A stretch of 64,000 nucleotides of DNA from Gammaproteobacteria bacterium (lineage in GTDB: Bacteria > Pseudomonadota > Gammaproteobacteria > Eutrophobiales > Eutrophobiaceae): positions 1 to 64,000 of the forward strand of contig JAJDUB010000051.1 of the NCBI GenBank assembly GCA_022826885.1, written 5' to 3'. How positions within the stretch are numbered: position 1 is the first letter of the stretch; the number at the start of each line of letters is the position of its first letter. Shown in pieces: positions 1-8,055 of this stretch. A program made the position numbers and the translations under genes. A model generated the notes under the pieces. That model saw nothing but the letters and a program-made list of their open reading frames with translations. It was not told the DNA's origin and searched no databases.

Positions 1-285
1 CTGGTGAGGGCGACGCGTTTTGGTGAAACGGAACGGATATTTGATTTCGGCGGAGGTTTTGAGCCGCAGCAGGTCTATGGCGCCGAATGGTCCGTCGATG
101 CCGATATTGAATATGCAATCAATGATCACTGGAGTATTTCGGCAGGGGGAAATAACCTGCTTGATGAATACCCTGACTTGTCGATATTCGACATCAGCTA
201 TTTCGGCAACCTGCCGTACGATGTTCTCTCGCCTATCGGCGTTAATGGCCGCTTCGTTTACGTGAGGACAAATTTCAGTTATTAG
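1..285 (+). CDS. TonB-dependent receptor, C-terminal fragment (runs in from the left edge)
   Basis: The reading frame is open from base 1 and ends at 285, so the start lies outside the window. The visible 94 residues have the look of the last strands of a TonB-dependent outer-membrane barrel: the segment ISAGGNNLLDEYPDLSIFD is the usual 'N-L-x-D-x-Y' turn near the end of such receptors, followed by a short tail ending in the aromatic strand VYVRTNFSY. Such receptors import iron chelates, cobalamin or other large solutes across the outer membrane using TonB energy. The substrate cannot be guessed from this fragment. The next gene starts 12 bases downstream and is probably co-transcribed. Confidence 0.85.
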   Translation: MVRATRFGETERIFDFGGGFEPQQVYGAEWSVDADIEYAINDHWSISAGGNNLLDEYPDLSIFDISYFGNLPYDVLSPIGVNGRFVYVRTNFSY

Positions 286-297
286 AAAGGGGATAAC

Positions 298-1173
298 ATG
301 TCCGGCCTGGCAAGAGTGGTCTTACTGTTTCTTTTTCCAATAGCTGTTTGCGCCGCCGCGGACAATCTATCAAGCCCTGATTGTGAATTATTCTACGCGG
401 TATTCCCGAACAGGGATGCGGCCGGCCAGGTCGAGGGAAAAGTGTTTGACGCGGTTTCCGGATTGAACTGGGGACAACGCAAAGCGATGTCCCGGACCGA
501 GAGTAAACGTCTTGAATCAATCCTTGCTGTCAGCCCCGGTCTTGTTAACAGAATAAAGCTTGGGGATATCCTGGTTACCCAGGGTGGCTACCAGGGCGTA
601 TCCGGCATTTCCATCAATGCCCGCCTCAACCTGGTCGCCGATGCTGCCGGCAAAGACGTTATTTCCCTGGCATCGATGATCGGGTATATCTATTTTCAGG
701 ACAGCGTTCTTTTGTTGTGTCACGTGCCCGTTGATGAAGGTATAAAGCCTGCCGTCATACACACTGTGCTTGACGCCGGCAGTAAGGATTACCTGAATCC
801 GGTGTCCGCGCGGTTACTGTTCGGCATGATGATGGGATACCTGAACAGGGTTGAATCTGTCGGCTATACCTATGAGCATGCCAACGATATCTTTCGCGTA
901 CTGGAATTCGACCGGGCGGACCAACCCAAGAAAAAGGCATTATCAAGCATAGCGGGGCATTTGGATGATTTATCAGGAGGGAAGGTGAAACTGGATATAC
1001 GGAGCGCCGACGTATTTGCGTTTTCCACGGGAAATAAATGGAAGGAGTTTCCACAGGGAGGTAACTACGTCAGGCGTTTCCCCGACGACGTGGACAAAGA
1101 GTTGATAAAGGCGGAACAAATGGTGTTTATCAAAAAGCTGGGAAGCGAGTATATCCCGCATCAAACACGGTAG
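298..1173 (+). CDS. Exported protein of unknown function (291 aa)
   Basis: I do not recognise the family. The first ~20 residues are a clear Sec signal peptide (hydrophobic LLFLFPIAVCAAA, cleavage expected after the alanines), so the product is periplasmic or outer-membrane associated. The mature part is a soluble alpha/beta-like sequence without repeats or obvious catalytic motifs; two cysteines occur (CELFY near residue 29 and LLCHVP in the middle). A ribosome-binding stretch (aaagggg) precedes ATG 298. It follows the TonB receptor by 12 bases, which suggests a role linked to that receptor, but this is inference from position only. Confidence 0.7.
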   Translation: MSGLARVVLLFLFPIAVCAAADNLSSPDCELFYAVFPNRDAAGQVEGKVFDAVSGLNWGQRKAMSRTESKRLESILAVSPGLVNRIKLGDILVTQGGYQGVSGISINARLNLVADAAGKDVISLASMIGYIYFQDSVLLLCHVPVDEGIKPAVIHTVLDAGSKDYLNPVSARLLFGMMMGYLNRVESVGYTYEHANDIFRVLEFDRADQPKKKALSSIAGHLDDLSGGKVKLDIRSADVFAFSTGNKWKEFPQGGNYVRRFPDDVDKELIKAEQMVFIKKLGSEYIPHQTR

Positions 1174-1210
1174 CCGGGGCTACAGTCAAAATTCCGGGTA
1201 TGCTCTCCAA

Positions 1211-1300
1211 TCGTCATTACGGGCTTGAGCCCCAAACGTTATTCCGGGCTTGACCCGGAATCCAGTAAACAAACAAGCGCCGCAGGCGCACCTTATAACA
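1211..1300. repeat. Dispersed intergenic repeat, family B, copy 1
   Basis: Contains the arms ATTCCGGG (1241-1248) and CCCGGAAT (1254-1261) around CTTGA, then CCAGTAAAC, then a small hairpin GCGCC-GCA-GGCGC (1277-1289) and CTTATAAC. The same mosaic of pieces recurs at about 51326-51384, 54020-54120 and 63302-63436. It lies between two convergent genes. It probably forms a stem-loop in RNA and may end transcription from one side. Confidence 0.75.
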
Positions 1301-1303
1301 CCG

Positions 1304-1780
1304 TCATTCTACATACGGAATAAACCGTCCCAGGATAATCACTCCAACCCAAAATATAAGAGACAGCGTGGAAACCGTCTTGATGGCCGCCCCCGGGTCT
1401 TGCCCTCCTGCCGGCCCGGCATCCCTGTGTACGGTCAGAGCGAAGTACAGCGCGTTCAACCCGGCCAGGATGATAAACAGCATCTTAATCCTGAAGGCAA
1501 TGTTCGGGTAATAACGGAACGGGTCGCTGAAAAAGAACATGGTTCCCGTCACCAGGTTGATGCCGAAACCGGCCAGGGCCAGGGGCAGGAACCGGTACAC
1601 CGCGGCAACCGGGAAGTTGCGGACGAAGCCCAGCAGCCTGCAATCCACCACCAGCAGGGAGCCGATGAGCAGCGATAACCCCATGAAATGCAGGATCTCA
1701 GCTACGGGAAACAGCCAGACGCTGTCCCGCATCACCTGGCCCAGCGCCGAGGTCTCGATACTTAGCAGGAGATCGTACAC
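1304..1780 (-). CDS. DUF6644-type four-helix membrane protein (second of a tandem pair)
   Basis: 158 residues, starting at GTG 1780. About four hydrophobic segments are visible (around residues 25-50, 60-82, 90-112 and 135-155). The pattern near the N-terminus (DSVWLFPVAEILHFMGLSLL, then VVDCRLLGF) is what I associate with the DUF6644 family, small inner-membrane proteins of unknown function, possibly haem-binding because a conserved histidine lies in helix 1. It starts 4 bases after the stop of its paralogue at 1785-2276, so the two are one transcript and probably form a hetero-oligomer. No biochemical role is established. Confidence 0.8.
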   Translation of the reverse strand: MYDLLLSIETSALGQVMRDSVWLFPVAEILHFMGLSLLIGSLLVVDCRLLGFVRNFPVAAVYRFLPLALAGFGINLVTGTMFFFSDPFRYYPNIAFRIKMLFIILAGLNALYFALTVHRDAGPAGGQDPGAAIKTVSTLSLIFWVGVIILGRFIPYVE

Positions 1781-1784
1781 AGGC

Positions 1785-2276
1785 TTACGTCCCGTTCCCG
1801 AGCTCGATATAGGCGATGAGCCGCCCGGCGATAATCACGCCGGCCCAGAACGCCAGTGAGCAGCCCGCAACCAGTTTTGCCCCGGCGGGCATCCCGCTAC
1901 CGTCTCCCGGAACGGAAGCAGCTTCCCGCAGCGCCCGCACAAGCATCCATAACGACACGGCGCCCAGGGTGATAAGCGATATCTTGATCCAGAACACAGG
2001 GTGGTAGAAGAACTTCACGGGGTCGCCCGAGAATAGCGCCAGGCCGGTCACGATATTCAGGGCCAGCCCCGCCCAGGCGACGGCGGACAACCGGGCGAAC
2101 ATCGTGAGGGACACGGCGCGGGCAAACCCGAGGATGCGGAGACAGATCATCGTTACCGTCCCTGCGACCACGGCCATCCCCACCGCATGGCAGGCCAGCA
2201 CGATCGGATAACCCCAGATGGACCCCGCTACCCAGGTCCCCAGGGCGCTGTCTTGCAACCAGGTTAAAAAGTTCAT
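1785..2276 (-). CDS. DUF6644-type four-helix membrane protein (first of a tandem pair)
   Basis: 163 residues, clear paralogue of the downstream protein: same spacing of hydrophobic helices, the matching segment GSIWGYPIVLACHAVGMAVV and the shared ending (GVIIAGRLIAYIE compared with GVIILGRFIPYVE). Histidine 30 lies in the first helix at the position corresponding to the histidine of the neighbour. ATG 2276 has no convincing ribosome-binding site. It is transcribed away from the Rieske oxygenase at 2445, so the 168-base gap between them is a shared divergent promoter region. Function unknown; family assignment is by pattern recognition only. Confidence 0.8.
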   Translation of the reverse strand: MNFLTWLQDSALGTWVAGSIWGYPIVLACHAVGMAVVAGTVTMICLRILGFARAVSLTMFARLSAVAWAGLALNIVTGLALFSGDPVKFFYHPVFWIKISLITLGAVSLWMLVRALREAASVPGDGSGMPAGAKLVAGCSLAFWAGVIIAGRLIAYIELGNGT

Positions 2277-2444
2277 GAAAAAGAATGAGGATTTTACCTG
2301 GCGTAGCAGGTTCCCGCCAAATGCCAGGGCGACACTGATAACCAGGCAGGTAAAAGCCTTGAAGGCATCCTGCCGTCAAAAAAGAAGGTATCATATCAAT
2401 AAAACCACTCACGCGAATGACAATGTGACTTCTGGGATATAACT

Positions 2445-3698
2445 ATGGCAGGAACACGCGATGTCTCCGGCTGGCGTTCCCGGTTCCCCGAACTCGGGGT
2501 TGAACCGCTCTCTATCGAGCCAATCGTATCGGGTGACCTGTTTGAACTTGAGCGGGAGAGAATTTTCAAACGGGTTTGGCTGAAAGCCGGCCGGGTAGAG
2601 GAACTACCCGAACCGGGCTGTTTCAAGGTGAAGCGGGTCGATGTGGCCGGGACGTCTGTAATCCTGATCCGGGGCAAGGACGGTACCATCCGGGCATTTC
2701 ATAACGTCTGTCCGCACCGCGGTAATCGCGTGATCCCGGAAACGGACAATGAAACCTTCGGCAAGGCGCGGGCGGATTACCTGACCTGCCGCTTCCACGG
2801 CTGGGTGTTTGACAGCACCGGCGCGGTCCGCAACGTACCTTCCCTGGAGAAATTTCCACCCTGGTTCGACCAGTGTGATTATGGATTGAAGCCGGTCTCA
2901 TGTGACGTCTGGGAAGGCTTTGTCTTTATCAACCTTGACCCTGAACCGCGCCAGGGTCTGATCGATTATCTTGACGGGATGGCGTCACACTTCGCAGGTT
3001 ACCCGTACCACGAGGGTACGGCCCATTACCGTTACACCGCGGAGTTCAACTGTAACTGGAAAGTTGCCCTGAATGCCTTTACCGAGGCCTACCACGTAGA
3101 GACCATTCATGCCAACACCTTGCCCTGGTACGCCAAAATAGATCACGAAGACCTGAAGTTTTTTGGCCCTCACAGGACATCGACGTTGTACATGCGACTG
3201 GTTGAAGGGGCCAAGGTAGCCGAGCCTGCCCCGATAGACGGGTTGGCCTTGAGGATAATGCAGAACTCGCCGCGGCAACGGTTCGTCATGGATAAATTGC
3301 CGGCTGATATCAATCCGGACAGGCGCGGGAATTTCCTGTTTGAATTGCCCACCTTCTTTCCCAACTTCATGATACACGTCTATTCGGGGGGTGGCGGTGA
3401 CCCCGGCATGCTGTATTTCACACACCAGTTCTGGCCGTTGGCGGTGGATAAAACCCTGTGGGAGACCACCCGTTACTGGCGGACTGCGGCTAATGCGAGT
3501 GAATATTTTGCCATCGCCTATGCAAACGCCATCCACAGGAATGCGCACCTGGAAGATACGGCAACCATGGAAGATACCTTCGCGGGTCTGCAATCGGGTG
3601 TGCTGGAGCATATGCCGTTGATGGATGACGAAGTCATGCTCCGGCACCAGGACCAGGTGTGGCATGAATATATGGGCCTTGAGAAGAACCGGACATGA
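2445..3698 (+). CDS. Rieske non-haem iron oxygenase, large (alpha) subunit
   Basis: 417 residues, the usual length for ring-hydroxylating or N-demethylating oxygenase alpha subunits. The Rieske [2Fe-2S] ligands are C89-x-H91 (NVCPHRGN) and C115-x2-H118 (CRFHGW). The mononuclear iron site is visible as NAFTEAYHVETIH with H217 and H222. These enzymes use electrons from a ferredoxin or flavin reductase and O2 to hydroxylate or demethylate small molecules. No reductase is adjacent. The stop overlaps the start of the next gene by 4 bases (ATGA), implying translational coupling. The substrate is not inferable; other Rieske genes of the window lie near amine genes, so N-methylated compounds are possible. 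Confidence 0.92.
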   Translation: MAGTRDVSGWRSRFPELGVEPLSIEPIVSGDLFELERERIFKRVWLKAGRVEELPEPGCFKVKRVDVAGTSVILIRGKDGTIRAFHNVCPHRGNRVIPETDNETFGKARADYLTCRFHGWVFDSTGAVRNVPSLEKFPPWFDQCDYGLKPVSCDVWEGFVFINLDPEPRQGLIDYLDGMASHFAGYPYHEGTAHYRYTAEFNCNWKVALNAFTEAYHVETIHANTLPWYAKIDHEDLKFFGPHRTSTLYMRLVEGAKVAEPAPIDGLALRIMQNSPRQRFVMDKLPADINPDRRGNFLFELPTFFPNFMIHVYSGGGGDPGMLYFTHQFWPLAVDKTLWETTRYWRTAANASEYFAIAYANAIHRNAHLEDTATMEDTFAGLQSGVLEHMPLMDDEVMLRHQDQVWHEYMGLEKNRT

Positions 3699-4096
3699 CT
3701 GAGCAATATCGCTTACCCTCCCGGTTCACTGAACTCGAAAACCTGGCGGAAAGATGGGCCCTGCCGACGGAAAACCAGCGCTCGGCCAAACGCTGGTCGG
3801 CTTCAGCGGAGGAGTTTCAGGAATTCTACGATGCGATGGTCCCTCTCATCAAAGAGATACTGGCTTACCTTGATCAGTTCTCACTGGATGAAATGCCTGA
3901 AGATGCGTTAGCACTCTTTCACCTGTCACTGGCGTTGGCCGAATCAGCACCCCATGTCGAATTCTACAGAGGCGCGGCAAAAGTCCCACACAGTTTTGAC
4001 GCGCGTCGCATGCTGGCAACAAGGGGAGATGCGCCCGACCCCAATCATGATATGAGCCCGGAGCAACTGGCTGCGTTCAAACCTCAAGCGCCTTAG
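3695..4096 (+). CDS. Small protein of unknown function coupled to the Rieske oxygenase
   Basis: 133 residues, soluble, no signal peptide. ATG 3695 overlaps the stop of the oxygenase by 4 bases. The protein is acidic and largely helical, with a central stretch EEFQEFYDAMVPLIKEILAY and a loop FYRGAAKVPHSFDARR. I do not recognise a domain. The overlap and shared strand argue that it is a partner of the oxygenase (an accessory or small subunit), although it does not resemble the classical beta subunit of ring-hydroxylating dioxygenases. Confidence 0.75.
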   Translation: MTEQYRLPSRFTELENLAERWALPTENQRSAKRWSASAEEFQEFYDAMVPLIKEILAYLDQFSLDEMPEDALALFHLSLALAESAPHVEFYRGAAKVPHSFDARRMLATRGDAPDPNHDMSPEQLAAFKPQAP

Positions 4097-4210
4097 CGCA
4101 CAAATATGTAAGAGAAATTGTTATTATTCGAAAAAATACCATACAAATTGACATATCTTTAACAAAAATGATGGGTTGACAACCCTGTTCCGCCTCTATT
4201 ACCCCTGTGC

Positions 4211-4228
4211 TACTATAGTTCGCCCTCA
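4211..4228 (+). promoter_or_regulatory. Probable tRNA promoter -10 region
   Basis: TACTAT at 4211-4216 is preceded by TGC (extended -10) and followed by the GC-rich stretch TCGCCCTC, the discriminator expected of a stringently controlled tRNA promoter. Transcription would start just before the tRNA at 4229. Two TTGACA boxes exist upstream (4148-4153 and 4176-4181) but neither is at the ideal distance, so the -35 is uncertain. Confidence 0.45.
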
Positions 4229-4319
4229 GGAGAGATGGCCGAGTGGCTTAAGGCGCACGCCTGGAAAGTGTGTATACGTTAATAGCGTATCGAGGGTTCG
4301 AATCCCTCTCTCTCCGCCA
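4229..4319 (+). tRNA. tRNA-Ser (anticodon GGA)
   Basis: The acceptor stem pairs GGAGAGA (4229-4235) with TCTCTCC (4309-4315), followed by G and an encoded CCA (4317-4319). The anticodon arm is CACGC-CTGGAAA-GTGTG, giving anticodon GGA that reads UCC and UCU. A long variable arm (TATACGTTAATAGCGTATC) is present as in class II tRNAs, and the T-loop GGTTCGAATCC is canonical. The 91-nt length fits serine tRNA. Its 3' end is echoed by CTCTCCGCCA at 5479-5488. Confidence 0.97.
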
Positions 4320-4343
4320 GTCTTGCAATATTGCCCGCAATGC

Positions 4344-4376
4344 TTTATAAGCAGTTTATTATTTACTGCTTATAAA
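4344..4376. repeat. Perfect 12-bp AT-rich hairpin downstream of tRNA-Ser
   Basis: TTTATAAGCAGT (4344-4355) and ACTGCTTATAAA (4365-4376) are perfect inverted copies around a 9-base AT loop. There is no T-run after the stem, so it is not a standard terminator. It lies between the tRNA and the nucleotidyltransferase-fold gene and just before the inverted repeat at 4379. Confidence 0.8.
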
Positions 4377-4378
4377 CT

Positions 4379-4391
4379 ACCCGGGTAAAAT
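4379..4391. repeat. Left copy of a 13-bp inverted repeat flanking the 4393-5457 gene
   Basis: ACCCGGGTAAAAT here is the exact reverse complement of ATTTTACCCGGGT at 5489-5501. The inner ACCCGGGT is itself palindromic; the five extra bases also match. The pair brackets one gene almost base to base (the ATG begins 2 bases inside). Confidence 0.75.
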
Positions 4392-4392
4392 A

Positions 4393-5457
4393 ATGCGCCA
4401 CACGTCCCTGATGCCCAGCGCCCAGGTTGCCTATTCGGACCTGCTCGCCGCTGTTCTTACGGCGACCGTCCCGGACAGGGGAATCAGCTATTTCACGCGA
4501 CGGGTGAATGAGCGTGACTATTGGTACCTGCAACACGTGGTGGGCAGTGACAAGCGCTCCCTGTATCTCGGGCCGGATACTGCGGAGTGGCGCCGACTGA
4601 TTGACCGGTGCAAGCAGCGGCAGGATGAGGACAGGCCAGCGCGAACGAGCAGAAAGCAGATGGTTGCCGTCTGCGCCGCCTCAGGCCTGCGCACCCTGAC
4701 GGCCACCGAGGGACGCGTATACGAGGTGCTGGCACAGGCCGGGTTGTTTGCGGCGGGCGCCGTGGTCGTCGGCACGCACGCGTTCCTCCACATCGGCAAC
4801 ATGCTGTGCGTGCGTTGGGAGAAGCCCGCGGCACAGACCCTGGACATCGACATCGCCCATAGTCAATCCATCAGTATTGCCTCGCCGGATGATGAAGGCA
4901 TACAAGGAATCCTTGACGAAGCGGGCATGGGTGTTCTCCCGGTCCCTGCGCTCAACGCCAAACACCCGTCAACGAGGTTCAGGTTGAGAAACAGGGATGT
5001 GACAGTATCCTTGCTGACGCCCATGCTGGGCAAGCCATCCGGCAAACCGGTCCTGCTCAGTGGACTGAACGCGGCCGCAGAGCCGGTGCGCTATTTGGAT
5101 TACCTGTTGGATAACAGCCAGCCGGCTGCCGTACCGATCCGCGATGGCCTGCTGGTCCGGGTGCCGGACCCCGCCAGGTTTGCCCTGCACAAGCTTGCCG
5201 TCTCGCAACGCCGCCAAGCGGCCTTTGCCGCAAAAAGCCGTAAAGACATCGCGCAGGCCGCGGCGGTGCTGGAGGTCTTGAATGACCTGCGCCCGGGCGA
5301 TGTCATTGCGGCGGGGGAAGCCGCCCGGCTGCAGGGCAAGAGGTTTGTCAACCACATTCTCGTCGCCGCAAAGCGGCTTGACGACGGTTTGGGCATGCTG
5401 GTGCGCGAAGCCGTGGAAACGCCTCAACAGGCAGTGCCGAAGCTTGGCGGATCGTAA
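4393..5457 (+). CDS. GSU2403-type nucleotidyltransferase-fold protein
   Basis: 354 residues. The central part (VVGTHAFLHIGNMLCVRW, then TLDIDIAHS) matches what I know of the GSU2403 family (PF12281-like), a nucleotidyltransferase fold with a glycine-rich loop and a D-x-D pair that would bind metal. The N-terminus is helical and the C-terminus contains a segment rich in Lys and Ala (AVSQRRQAAFAAKSRKDIAQ). The biological role of the family is not established; some members occur with mobile or defence genes. It follows tRNA-Ser directly and is bracketed by a 13-bp inverted repeat and a copy of the tRNA 3' end, suggesting it arrived by integration. Confidence 0.75.
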   Translation: MRHTSLMPSAQVAYSDLLAAVLTATVPDRGISYFTRRVNERDYWYLQHVVGSDKRSLYLGPDTAEWRRLIDRCKQRQDEDRPARTSRKQMVAVCAASGLRTLTATEGRVYEVLAQAGLFAAGAVVVGTHAFLHIGNMLCVRWEKPAAQTLDIDIAHSQSISIASPDDEGIQGILDEAGMGVLPVPALNAKHPSTRFRLRNRDVTVSLLTPMLGKPSGKPVLLSGLNAAAEPVRYLDYLLDNSQPAAVPIRDGLLVRVPDPARFALHKLAVSQRRQAAFAAKSRKDIAQAAAVLEVLNDLRPGDVIAAGEAARLQGKRFVNHILVAAKRLDDGLGMLVREAVETPQQAVPKLGGS

Positions 5458-5478
5458 CGCACCATAGGCACTATCTGG

Positions 5479-5488
5479 CTCTCCGCCA
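5479..5488. repeat. Possible att remnant: copy of the tRNA-Ser 3' end
   Basis: CTCTCCGCCA at 5479-5488 repeats the last ten bases of the tRNA gene (4310-4319) in the same orientation. Integrases commonly use tRNA 3' ends, leaving such a direct repeat at the far side of the insert. Ten bases is short, so chance is possible, but it sits exactly at the edge of the single-gene insert. Confidence 0.4.
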
Positions 5489-5501
5489 ATTTTACCCGGG
5501 T
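5489..5501. repeat. Right copy of the 13-bp inverted repeat
   Basis: ATTTTACCCGGGT, the exact reverse complement of 4379-4391, placed directly after the tRNA-end copy at 5479-5488. Confidence 0.75.
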
Positions 5502-5574
5502 CCCCACATTCGATTGTCCCTTCCCGAATTCTGTGAGTAAAATGGCAGGTATCCCCAACCTTTGAAGGTGTGTC

Positions 5575-8043
5575 ATGAAAAAGCATCGGTCAGCCAGTCT
5601 TGTCGTATTCTCCCTTCTGTTTATTCTCTACTGCGTCAACCCTGCCGCTGAGGAAGCGGATCAGCCGGTTTCTCTCGAACAGCAGGTTGAGGGACTCTGG
5701 ATGTACACCGCCCTGGTTACCCCGGACGGCGAGGAATTGCCGCTGGAAGGTGTATTCCTGTTCAGGAACGGCGTTTTTGTGCAGTACGCCCAGTACACCG
5801 GTGAGTCGTCCCGTGAGCAGGGCGCGATGGCCCATGCGGGCCCTTACTCGGAAGGTAACGGTTTCATCCACCTTGCGGCTGAACAGACCATCAGCACGGC
5901 GCCGTCAGAATCCCCTCCGCTTAATTACCGGGGGCTCACGGAGCACGAGGTTGATGTCAAGCGCACGGGTGATGAACTGACATTATCCTTCATGCGTAGT
6001 GGAACGATGCAAAAATTTGTGCTGGCCGGACCCGGTGAAGGAGAAGTGTACAAGCTGGAAAACGGCGCGCTGGCGCTCGTTGACGGTTATCTGATCCTTG
6101 TCAGCGGTGATGAGAACGGCGTTGAAACCGGTTATGGCCGCTATGAAGCGGAAAATGGCGCCATCGGGCTTAATACGGCCTACTGGACCTCAGCGAATCA
6201 GTCTTCAGCTTCCAACGCCAACAATACCGGCATGAATGCCACGTTCGACGGTCAGAGCCTGGCCCTGGAGGACGGCCGGCGGTTTAATGTCCTTTCCCCG
6301 GCCCGGCACGAACTGGAAAAAAAGACGTGGAAGGAAGTCGAAGCAGCCCTGAACAGTGGGATAACCACCGCAATCATTACTATCGGGGCGACTGAGCAGC
6401 ATGGGCCGCAACTGGCCCTGGCGACCGATTCAGCCTCCGGCGACTGCCTGGCGCGCATGGTTGCGGAACGGGTAGGGCAGGCCCTGATCACGCCCAACAT
6501 CCGGGTCGGCATCTCTCCCCATCATATGCATTTCGCCGGGACGATCAGCGTGAGGAAACCGATACTCAAATCCCTGGTCTACGAATACGTCCACAGTCTC
6601 GCCTGGCACGGGTTCCGCCACATCGCCATTATCCCGACCCACGGCACCAACTTTCCCATGGCCGGGGAACTGGGGGAAGAACTACGCGTGCTCTATCCCC
6701 ATGTGAACATTTTTTCCTACTCCGATGCCGATGCCTACCTTGGGTCGGCGGCCGTTATCTCGGAACGCCTGGGGATCGACCCTGCAACGGCCGGCACGCA
6801 TGCCGGCCTGTCGGAAACAGCTTTTATGCTGGCCTGCGAACCGGAACTGGTTGACCTGGAGAGCGCCGAACAGGGCTTCATGGGCGATGCCATGGCGATG
6901 GGTGAAAAACTCAACCGCGACGGCACCCACAGCATCTCGCCGATAGGCGTCCTGGGCGACCCGCGCGGCGCCACTGTCGAAGCGGGCAGGGAATACCTGG
7001 AAAGCCGGGCTGAGCTGCTTTCCGACTATGTCATGGAGCGGCGTGAGGGATGGACGCCGGAAATCCCTGGCTATCTGCCTTACGGCGGTCTGCCGGAGCC
7101 GGAAGGCGACCTGGCGGACGCCATTAAAACCCGCCGGAGTGGAGACTTCGACGCGGCACGACAAATGCTGCAGGAGAAACTGCAGGAACAACCCGGTGAC
7201 CCCATGATAATCCTGGAACTGGCCAGGGTCGATACCCTCGAGGACGAGATCGATTCGGCCAGGGCAGGCCTTGAAACGTTGCTTGCTGAAACAACCGGCA
7301 ATGAGACGCTGGAGATGATTCACGACGAACTGGCGCTGATTTCCACCTACCAGGGCAGGTTTGCCGAGGCCGCAGAGCACAAGCTGGAAGCCAAACGTCT
7401 CCGGGGCCTGCGTAACGATCCGGCGGGTGAAGGGCTCAAGCTGTTCTACATCGCTTATTTCCAGGCCGAAACCGGCCGGGTCGATGAAGCGATCGAGAGC
7501 TATGGGCAGGCGCTGGAACTGGCGCGGGACCCGAGTGACATCAATCTTGATATCGAGCACCTGGTCGGCCTGGCCCTGGTCAAGAAAGGGCGGTTGCTCG
7601 ATGCCGCCCAGCGCCTGCGGGTGATCGGCGACTCCGTGAACGACCCCGAATTCCGCTCTCATATCCGCCGCTTCTATCACTTGAACGGCGAAATCCTGCT
7701 GCAACTCAACCGGCCGGAAGATGCGGCCATGAACTTCCAGGCTACATTGAAGATATACGACCATCCTCTATACCGTGAGAGCATGGCCCGGGCAAAGTGG
7801 CAGGCCGGAGACCTGGAGGGCGCCATCGCCGAAATGGAAAGGCTGGTCACTCTTACCGATGCCAGGCTGGACATTCCCATCCATTATGTAAAAGCCCACT
7901 ATCAACTGGGACAATTGTATGAAGAGCAGGGCGACGAGGACCACGCCCGGGACTGGTACCGCCGCTTCCTGCAGTTCTGGGGGTCGAGCGACATGGATCT
8001 CGAGGAAATCCGGGAGGCGCGCAATAAATTATCGGTTGATTAA
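5575..8043 (+). CDS. Exported creatininase-family hydrolase fused to a TPR domain
   Basis: 822 residues in three parts. Residues 1-25 are a signal peptide; about 33-245 is a beta-rich, lipocalin-like part (EGLWMYTALVTPDGEELPLEG); about 246-495 is a creatininase-family domain; about 505-822 is a series of TPR-like helical pairs. The metal ligands expected of the family are present: E274 and H276 (IGATEQHGPQLA), D285, H356 (THGTN), H409 and E414 (HAGLSETAF). Family members cleave cyclic or linear amides (creatinine, formamides, peptides). Ordinary creatininases are about 250 residues and cytoplasmic, so secretion plus TPR is unusual. Substrate unknown; a creatinine-to-sarcosine link with the sox genes is possible but unproven. 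Confidence 0.85.
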   Translation: MKKHRSASLVVFSLLFILYCVNPAAEEADQPVSLEQQVEGLWMYTALVTPDGEELPLEGVFLFRNGVFVQYAQYTGESSREQGAMAHAGPYSEGNGFIHLAAEQTISTAPSESPPLNYRGLTEHEVDVKRTGDELTLSFMRSGTMQKFVLAGPGEGEVYKLENGALALVDGYLILVSGDENGVETGYGRYEAENGAIGLNTAYWTSANQSSASNANNTGMNATFDGQSLALEDGRRFNVLSPARHELEKKTWKEVEAALNSGITTAIITIGATEQHGPQLALATDSASGDCLARMVAERVGQALITPNIRVGISPHHMHFAGTISVRKPILKSLVYEYVHSLAWHGFRHIAIIPTHGTNFPMAGELGEELRVLYPHVNIFSYSDADAYLGSAAVISERLGIDPATAGTHAGLSETAFMLACEPELVDLESAEQGFMGDAMAMGEKLNRDGTHSISPIGVLGDPRGATVEAGREYLESRAELLSDYVMERREGWTPEIPGYLPYGGLPEPEGDLADAIKTRRSGDFDAARQMLQEKLQEQPGDPMIILELARVDTLEDEIDSARAGLETLLAETTGNETLEMIHDELALISTYQGRFAEAAEHKLEAKRLRGLRNDPAGEGLKLFYIAYFQAETGRVDEAIESYGQALELARDPSDINLDIEHLVGLALVKKGRLLDAAQRLRVIGDSVNDPEFRSHIRRFYHLNGEILLQLNRPEDAAMNFQATLKIYDHPLYRESMARAKWQAGDLEGAIAEMERLVTLTDARLDIPIHYVKAHYQLGQLYEEQGDEDHARDWYRRFLQFWGSSDMDLEEIREARNKLSVD

Positions 8044-8055
8044 GACACTGTTGAC

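Noticed and set aside
4148..4181. Two TTGACA boxes upstream of tRNA-Ser
   Set aside because: Neither is 16-18 bases from a good -10; only the extended -10 at 4211 was kept as evidence.
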